A stretch of DNA of 64,000 bases from Streptomyces sp. DG2A-72. Lineage in GTDB: Bacteria > Actinomycetota > Actinomycetes > Streptomycetales > Streptomycetaceae. Location: contig NZ_JASTLC010000001.1 of the NCBI RefSeq assembly GCF_030499575.1, positions 3,062,001-3,126,000 of the forward strand, written 5' to 3'. Each line of letters begins with the position of its first letter. The first letter of the stretch is position 1. The notes beneath the pieces were generated by a model. That model searched no databases, had not been told where the DNA came from, and was given only the letters and a program-made list of their open reading frames with translations. The translations under genes were made by a program, and so were the position numbers. Shown piece by piece: positions 59,258-64,000 of this stretch.

Positions 59258-60011
59258 AGTGCGGGGCGCGTTTCTCCAGGAACGCGCCCATGCCCTCCTT
59301 CTGGTCCGCGGTCGCGAACAGGGCGTGGAACACCCGGCGTTCGAAGCGGATGCCGTCTCGCAGGCCGGTCTCCAGGGCCTGGTTCACGCATTCACGGGCC
59401 GCGGTGACCGCCGCGCGGCCGTACGAGGCGATGGTCGCCGCCGCTTCGAGGGCCTCCGGCAGGACCCGGTCGTCGGGTACGACGCGGGAGACGAGACCGC
59501 AGCGTCCAGCCTCCCGTGCGTCCATGGTGCGACCGGTGAGGATCAGGTCCATCGCCTTGGCCTTGCCGACCAGCCGGGTCAGGCGCTGGGTGCCGCCGAT
59601 GCCCGGGATCACCCCGAGCTTGATCTCCGGCTGGCCGAACACCGCCGACTCGCCCGCGATGACGAGGTCACACATCATCGCCAGCTCACAACCGCCGCCC
59701 AGGGCATGTCCGTTGACGGCGGCGATCTTCGGCGTACGGAGGTCGGCGAAGTCCTCCCACGCGGAGAAGTAGTCCTCCGCCGCCATCTCCGCGGCCGACT
59801 TCCCCGCCATCTCCTTGATGTCGGCGCCGGCGGCGAACACCTTCTCCGAGCCGGTGACGACGAAGCAGCCGACCTCGGGGTCCGCGTCCAAGGAGCGCAG
59901 GGTGTCGAGGAGTTCGGTCAGCAGCTCGGTGTTCAGTGCGTTGAGCACGTGCGGCCGGTGCAGTCGGACGGTCACCACTCGGGCGTGCTGTTCGACTTTC
60001 AGGTTTCTCAT
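59244..60011 (-). CDS. Enoyl-CoA hydratase/isomerase family protein
   Basis: 255 residues from ATG 60011, with AGGGAGA upstream. The crotonase core is complete: LHRPHVLNALNTELLTELLD, FAAGADIKEMAGKSAAEMAA (oxyanion loop), AVNGHALGGGCELAMMCDLV, and catalytic Glu positions in FGQPEIKLGVIPGIGGTQRL. It looks like an active short-chain enoyl-CoA hydratase. It is the last of three same-strand genes, 38 bp after the membrane flavoprotein. Confidence 0.9.
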   Translation of the reverse strand: MRNLKVEQHARVVTVRLHRPHVLNALNTELLTELLDTLRSLDADPEVGCFVVTGSEKVFAAGADIKEMAGKSAAEMAAEDYFSAWEDFADLRTPKIAAVNGHALGGGCELAMMCDLVIAGESAVFGQPEIKLGVIPGIGGTQRLTRLVGKAKAMDLILTGRTMDAREAGRCGLVSRVVPDDRVLPEALEAAATIASYGRAAVTAARECVNQALETGLRDGIRFERRVFHALFATADQKEGMGAFLEKRAPHFTGR

Positions 60012-60049
60012 GGGATCTCCCTTCAAGGGATTCTGTGTTGACGAGTCGT

Positions 60050-61318
60050 CTACGAGTCCCAGATCGCTCCGTACGCCGGAATCCCGCGCCGCTCCAGCCC
60101 GTGTACGACCTGCCAGGTGAGCTTCTTGTTGGAGATGCAGATCACCGCCTCGGCACCGAAGTCGCGGTACGCGGCGTACGCGAGGCGCACCATGTCGGGC
60201 TTGCCGTGCCGGGAGGTGTCCCATATGAGGGCGTCGGGCTGGACGGCGAGGATCTCGTCGACGAGGGCGTCGCCGTACGTCGTGCGGGGATCGCGGGTCG
60301 CCCAGACCAGGCGGGAGGGGACCTCGGCGGCGAGGAGATGGGGCAGGCAGGGGCCGATGCCGCTGCCGGTCGCGACGTAGATCACCTTCTTGAACAGGAC
60401 CTCGATGTTGGCGACGCCTGCCGTGGTGATGCCCTTCACCCACACCCTGGGCGGCAGGTCGTCGATGAACGAGCCCGTCCAGTCGCCGGCCCGCGAGATG
60501 GTGAGCCGGAAGCCGGGCTCGCCGGGGGCCGGGACGTTGGCGAAGGAGTGCCATTCCCGTAGCGGGCTGCGGCTGATCGCGGTCGAGGAGCCCGCGAAGG
60601 GGGTCTCGCCGTGGTCGAAGCGGGCCAGTACGACGTGGCGGGAGGGGCGTTCGAGACGGACGGCGACCCTGCGGAGCCGTAGCCAGGGCAGGGCGACGCT
60701 GAAGGTGACGACCGCGAGGACGGTGACGGGTACCGGCCCGGGGGTCGACATGAGCGTGTGCGTCCAGAAGAGGGCCAGGGCGGTCCAGCCGCCGAAGCGG
60801 TGGATCTTCTCGAAGTGGTCGTGGTGGCGGGAGCGGAAGGGCGGCAGGGCGGTGGCGACGATGACGGTGAGGAGGGCGATCAGGGTCCAGCTCACGGTCC
60901 TGAGCGGCGCACTGGCCGGCCCATGGGTCGTCCTGATCGTGAGCGCCAGGAACCAGCCCGCCCCCGCCAGCGCCCCGCCCATATGCAGCCCGCCGAAGTG
61001 GTACACCTTCCCCAGTGTCCAGCGGATCTTCAGCGGCCAGTTCGTCGGCGCCCAGGTCGCCAGCCGGAAGAAGAGGTTGATGACGTACTGCTGTCGTACG
61101 AGGACGGCGAGCGCGAGGTTGGCGAGGGCCGCGTGGCCGAAGGTCTCGGTCGACAGGGGCCAACGGGCGTACAGGAAGGCGAGGTTGGCCAGGATCACCA
61201 GTGCCGCGAGCCGGTTGTAGTGCATCAGGCGTGGGTGCTTGAGCAGGCGACGAGGGCCGGCGACGAGCGGGGGCAGCTCGGTGGTGTCCTGCCGTGTCCG
61301 CGGAGGTGAGGTGGTCAT
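60050..61318 (-). CDS. Transmembrane flavoprotein (TmpA / ferric-reductase-like)
   Basis: 422 residues from ATG 61318, overlapping the adenylation gene stop (ATGA). The N-terminal half has about six membrane helices (RLAALVILANLAFLYARWPL; AALANLALAVLVRQQYVINL; VYHFGGLHMGGALAGAGWFL; VSWTLIALLTVIVATALPPF; GWTALALFWTHTLMSTPGPV) with His residues that might bind haem. The C-terminal half is ferredoxin-reductase-like (REWHSFANVPAPGEPGFRLT; VIYVATGSGIGPCLPHLLAA; a CISNKKLTWQVVHGLERRGI end). Similar proteins (fungal TmpA) accompany adenylating enzymes. Redox partner and product unknown. Confidence 0.7.
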   Translation of the reverse strand: MTTSPPRTRQDTTELPPLVAGPRRLLKHPRLMHYNRLAALVILANLAFLYARWPLSTETFGHAALANLALAVLVRQQYVINLFFRLATWAPTNWPLKIRWTLGKVYHFGGLHMGGALAGAGWFLALTIRTTHGPASAPLRTVSWTLIALLTVIVATALPPFRSRHHDHFEKIHRFGGWTALALFWTHTLMSTPGPVPVTVLAVVTFSVALPWLRLRRVAVRLERPSRHVVLARFDHGETPFAGSSTAISRSPLREWHSFANVPAPGEPGFRLTISRAGDWTGSFIDDLPPRVWVKGITTAGVANIEVLFKKVIYVATGSGIGPCLPHLLAAEVPSRLVWATRDPRTTYGDALVDEILAVQPDALIWDTSRHGKPDMVRLAYAAYRDFGAEAVICISNKKLTWQVVHGLERRGIPAYGAIWDS

Positions 61319-62829
61319 CGGGCCACCGCCATCCGCTCTTCGACCATCCGCAGCAGCGCCGTCTTGTCGATCTTGCCGCGGTCGGTCTCGGGGAGGAAGG
61401 GCAGGGGCAGGACCTCGTCGGGAACGCAGTAGTACGGCAGGGCGTCGGCGACGGCGCCGCGGGCGGTGTCCGGGTCGACGTCGGCGGGGCAGACGAAGGA
61501 GACCAGCGTGCGGGCGTCCCGCTTCAGGGTCACCGCGCGCCGGCAGCCCGGCACCGACTCCAGCACCGAGGACACGGAGTCGAGCTCGACGCGGAAGCCG
61601 CGCACCTTGACCTGGTCGTCGGTGCGGCCGAGGTGTTCCAGTTCGCCGTCGGAGGTCCAGCGGCCGAGGTCGCGGGTGCGGAACATACGGCGACCGCCGC
61701 CGAGGAAGGGGTCGGGGGCGTATCTCTCGGCGTTGAGCCGGTCATCGCCGAGGTATCCCGCCGAGACACAGTCACCGCCCGCCCACATCTCGCCGATCTC
61801 GCCGATGGGCAGCGGGCGGCGGGCGGCGTCGAGGACGTAGACCGTGTTGTTGGGGGTGGGCCGGCCGATGGTGAGGAGTGGGTCGGCCGGGTCGTGGCGG
61901 CGCATCGTGTTGACGATGGTCGTCTCGGTGGGGCCGCAGCAGTTGTGGAAGGCGGCGCGGGCGGCCCAGGCGTCGGCGAGCGGGCGCGGGCAGGGTTCGC
62001 CCGCCACCGCGACCGTGCGGACGCGCGGGCAGGCGGCCGGGTCGATGCCGGACAGGACGGTCGGGGTGGCGATCAGGACGTCGGCCGTACGGGCCGCCGC
62101 CGCGATGTCCTTCCCGCGGATCACGAGGGTGCCGCCATGGGCGAGGCAGCCGAGGATCTCCCAGGCGGCCATGTCGAAGGCGATGTTGAGGAGTTGGGCG
62201 ACCCGGTCGCCGGGGCGGATGCCCAGGTCGCCGGGGGCGGTGAGGAGGATGTTGGCGACGTTGCGGTGGGTGACCTTCACGCCGTTGGGATGGCCGGTGG
62301 TGCCGGAGGTGAACAGGACGTAGCAGCCGTCGTCGGGGCTGATGTGCGGGCGGGGGGCGGTCGCAGGGGGCAGGGGTGTGTCCAGGGCGATCACGCGCGG
62401 GCCCCGCGGCATACGGGCCGCGTGTTCCGCGACGGTGAGGACGACGCGGGTGCGGGCGGTGCGGACGACGTGGGCGAGCTGGGCGGGGGGCGCGAGCCCG
62501 ATGTCCTGGGGGACGTAGGCGGCGCCCGCCTTCAGGATGCCGAGCAGGCCGACGAGCATCGGGAGGGAGCGGCGTACGAAGAGGCCGACATGATCGCCGG
62601 GCCGTATGCCCTCGCGGGCCAGGCGGGCGGCGAGGGCGTCGGCGTGGCGGTCGAGCTCGCCGTAGGTGATCAGCGCGCCCTGGTGCTCGGCGGCGATGGC
62701 GTGCGGGGTGGCCACGGCGTGCCGTTCGACGGCGCGGTGGACGAGGGGGTCCGGGACGGGAACCGTGGGGCCGCGACCGTACTCTCGGAAAAGGTGCTGG
62801 TCATGGCGGGTTAAGTGGCGCAGGGGCAT
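61315..62829 (-). CDS. Stand-alone AMP-binding adenylation enzyme (NRPS A-domain-like)
   Basis: 504 residues from ATG 62829. Core motifs in order: YVLFTSGTTGHPNGVKVTHR (A3), FDMAAWEILG (A4), NCCGPTETTIVN (A5), RTRDLGRW (A7), GRTDDQVKVRGFRVELD (A8) and TDRGKIDKTALL (A10). The A4 Asp typical of alpha-amino-acid binding is present. There is no condensation, carrier or thioesterase domain, so it would load an amino or carboxylic acid onto a separate carrier or CoA. It leads a coupled operon with the membrane flavoprotein and the hydratase. Confidence 0.85.
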   Translation of the reverse strand: MPLRHLTRHDQHLFREYGRGPTVPVPDPLVHRAVERHAVATPHAIAAEHQGALITYGELDRHADALAARLAREGIRPGDHVGLFVRRSLPMLVGLLGILKAGAAYVPQDIGLAPPAQLAHVVRTARTRVVLTVAEHAARMPRGPRVIALDTPLPPATAPRPHISPDDGCYVLFTSGTTGHPNGVKVTHRNVANILLTAPGDLGIRPGDRVAQLLNIAFDMAAWEILGCLAHGGTLVIRGKDIAAAARTADVLIATPTVLSGIDPAACPRVRTVAVAGEPCPRPLADAWAARAAFHNCCGPTETTIVNTMRRHDPADPLLTIGRPTPNNTVYVLDAARRPLPIGEIGEMWAGGDCVSAGYLGDDRLNAERYAPDPFLGGGRRMFRTRDLGRWTSDGELEHLGRTDDQVKVRGFRVELDSVSSVLESVPGCRRAVTLKRDARTLVSFVCPADVDPDTARGAVADALPYYCVPDEVLPLPFLPETDRGKIDKTALLRMVEERMAVAR

Positions 62830-63183
62830 GACTGGGGTACCTCCTGGCTATTTCGCTTGACGGGCTGTTTCGATGGCAGTTGCTTGCCTTGCCGGATCCG
62901 GGATGAGCGGCGGGCATGCCCGGTATGTCGAACGCCGTACGGAGTCGCGCGAGGGCCCGACTGTAGAGGCCGGTCCTCCAACACTCAACAACCTGCGACC
63001 GGACAACTACAGTACGGAACGAGCCACATGTGGCGTCTTTCACACCAAAGCCAACTTCCGCACCGCCCGGCGGCGACTCAGAGGTGGGCTGCCGTGCGCC
63101 TCACGTCGGTCCGGCGGCGGCAGGGAGGTCGCCGTCCCGGCCGTGTAACAAAGAGCCGACCCGACCCGTAACAAGGACGAAGC
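62830..63183. other. Divergent promoter region between adenylation and nitrate reductase genes
   Basis: 354 bp with no supported gene. Two GTAAC motifs (63145-63149 and 63168-63172) upstream of the nitrate reductase resemble GlnR half-sites, but their spacing (23 bp start to start, with a poor site between) does not fit the usual paired a/b-box layout. Transcription toward both sides must start here. Confidence 0.4.
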
Positions 63184-64000
63184 ATGCTGAATGACATGCA
63201 GAACTCCGCGACGCCCACGCACTGCCCGTACTGCGCCCTGCAGTGCGGGATGAATCTGACGCCGTCCCCTGACGGGACCGTCGAGGTGACCGAGCGCGCG
63301 GACTTCCCCGTGAACCGGGGTGCGCTGTGCGGCAAGGGCCGTACGGCGCCGGCGGTGCTGTCGTCGAGCGTTCGCCTGACCTCCCCGTTGGTGCGCTCCG
63401 AGGGCAAGCTCGTGCCCGCCTCCTGGGACGAGGCACTGGACCGGATCGCCGAGGAGTTGTCCCGCACGCGCACGGAACATGGTCCGGACGCGTGCGGGGT
63501 CTTCGGCGGCGGCGGACTGACGAACGAGAAGGCGTACACGCTCGGCAAGTTCGCGCGGGTGGTGCTGGGCACCTCCCAGATCGACTACAACGGGCGTTTC
63601 TGCATGTCGTCGGCGGCGGCAGCCGGGATGAAGGCGTTCGGGCTGGACCGCGGCCTCCCCTTTCCTCTGGAGGACATCCCGAAGACGGGCTGCGTGATCC
63701 TCGTCGGCTCGAACCTCGCGGAGACCATGCCGCCCTCGCTGCGGTTCTTCAGCGAGCTGCGCGAGAACGGCGGCACGCTGATCGTCATCGACCCGCGCCG
63801 CACGAAGACCGCCGAGCAGGCGGACCTGCACCTGGCACCCCGGCCGGGAACCGACCTCGCGCTCGCCCTGGGCCTGCTGCACCTGATCGTCGCCGAGGGC
63901 CGCACCGACGAGGAGTACATCCGCGAGCGTACGACCGGCTGGGAGGACGCGCGGGCCGCCGCGATGGCGCACTGGCCGGAGTACGTGGAGCGGATCACCG
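63184..64000 (+). CDS. nasA: Assimilatory nitrate reductase-type molybdopterin oxidoreductase (3' cut by window)
   Basis: Open from ATG 63184 (AAGGACGA upstream) to the window end, 272 codons. It starts with a 4Fe-4S cluster motif (CPYCALQCGM ... ALCGKGR), then LTSPLVRSEGKLVPASWDEA, CGVFGGGGLTNEKAYTLGKF, DYNGRFCMSSAAAAGMKAFG (cysteine region near Mo), GCVILVGSNLAETMPPSLRF and LIVIDPRRTKTAEQADLHLA. This is the cytoplasmic bacterial NasA/NarB type. Close to siroheme chelatase and a flavoprotein reductase, it fits nitrate assimilation. Confidence 0.82.
   Translation, partial: MLNDMQNSATPTHCPYCALQCGMNLTPSPDGTVEVTERADFPVNRGALCGKGRTAPAVLSSSVRLTSPLVRSEGKLVPASWDEALDRIAEELSRTRTEHGPDACGVFGGGGLTNEKAYTLGKFARVVLGTSQIDYNGRFCMSSAAAAGMKAFGLDRGLPFPLEDIPKTGCVILVGSNLAETMPPSLRFFSELRENGGTLIVIDPRRTKTAEQADLHLAPRPGTDLALALGLLHLIVAEGRTDEEYIRERTTGWEDARAAAMAHWPEYVERIT

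Noticed and set aside
61315..62829. A nonribosomal peptide synthetase cluster
   Set aside because: Only one adenylation domain is present, without condensation, carrier or release domains.
63145..63172. GTAAC pair before the nitrate reductase as a GlnR operator
   Set aside because: Spacing is one base off the usual layout and the intervening box is poor; kept only as a weak note.
1..64000. CRISPR array or cas genes
   Set aside because: No regularly spaced repeats of 25-40 bp and no Cas-like protein were seen; the tandem repeats present are 8-19 bp and contiguous.

Overview
The window is a high-GC actinobacterial chromosome segment, almost certainly Streptomyces. The evidence is the extreme third-position GC, frequent GTG starts, an HrdA-type sigma factor beside dnaG, an Mbl-type actin, a paired MdlA/B-like exporter, Asn tRNAs, and many Streptomyces-typical families (TIGR03086, DUF3105, DUF4235, SAV_2336-related). 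Calls come from reading the sequence by eye; no database search was run.

Layout. (1) 1-4.7 kb: malonate use. A divergent FadR-type regulator (cut by the window edge) faces a MatC-like carrier, a MatB-like malonyl-CoA synthetase and a fused biotin-independent carboxyltransferase. (2) 4.8-12.8 kb: a tightly overlapping four-gene unit of a Trypco1 protein, a trypsin-VMAP-C fusion, a MoxR AAA+ ATPase and a 1643-residue SAV_2336/pseudokinase/winged-helix-BTAD/pseudo-HAD protein. It looks like an NTP-dependent conflict system and is the main candidate for an undescribed system here. (3) 13-18.6 kb: core genes (mbl, an ArsR/SRPBCC pair, TIGR03086, VOC, a membrane protein, CapA) with local decay.

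(4) 18.6-32 kb: an accessory zone full of wreckage (cupin, IS481, two IS5-type remnants, a broken rhodanese-CBS gene, a truncated zinc ribbon). Between these lie intact stress-type genes: BrkB, PAP2, holin-like, DUF3618, DUF4235, ANTAR, two MarR/enzyme divergent pairs with palindromic operators, and DUF3105. (5) 32.2-44.9 kb: a 12.7-kb segment bounded by a 46-bp exact direct repeat of the 3' part of a CAU-anticodon tRNA (attL/attR). It carries an RHS polymorphic toxin with an ADP-ribosyltransferase-like tip, an overlapping probable immunity gene, a large secreted LamG companion and a VapBC module. It has no visible integrase.

(6) 44.8-64 kb: core chromosome again. This holds the tRNAs, a YtxH protein, an FGGY kinase, a heterodimeric ABC exporter, an HrdA-like sigma factor, dnaG, a ferredoxin-reductase-type flavoprotein, dgt, sirohydrochlorin chelatase, a SanA-like protein, an unusual enoyl-CoA hydratase / membrane flavoprotein / stand-alone adenylation operon, and the start of an assimilatory nitrate reductase. 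The chelatase (siroheme), flavoprotein and nitrate reductase fit nitrate/nitrite assimilation. A terminator-like dispersed repeat with a GCGCCCC-GAA-GGGGCGC hairpin follows several genes.
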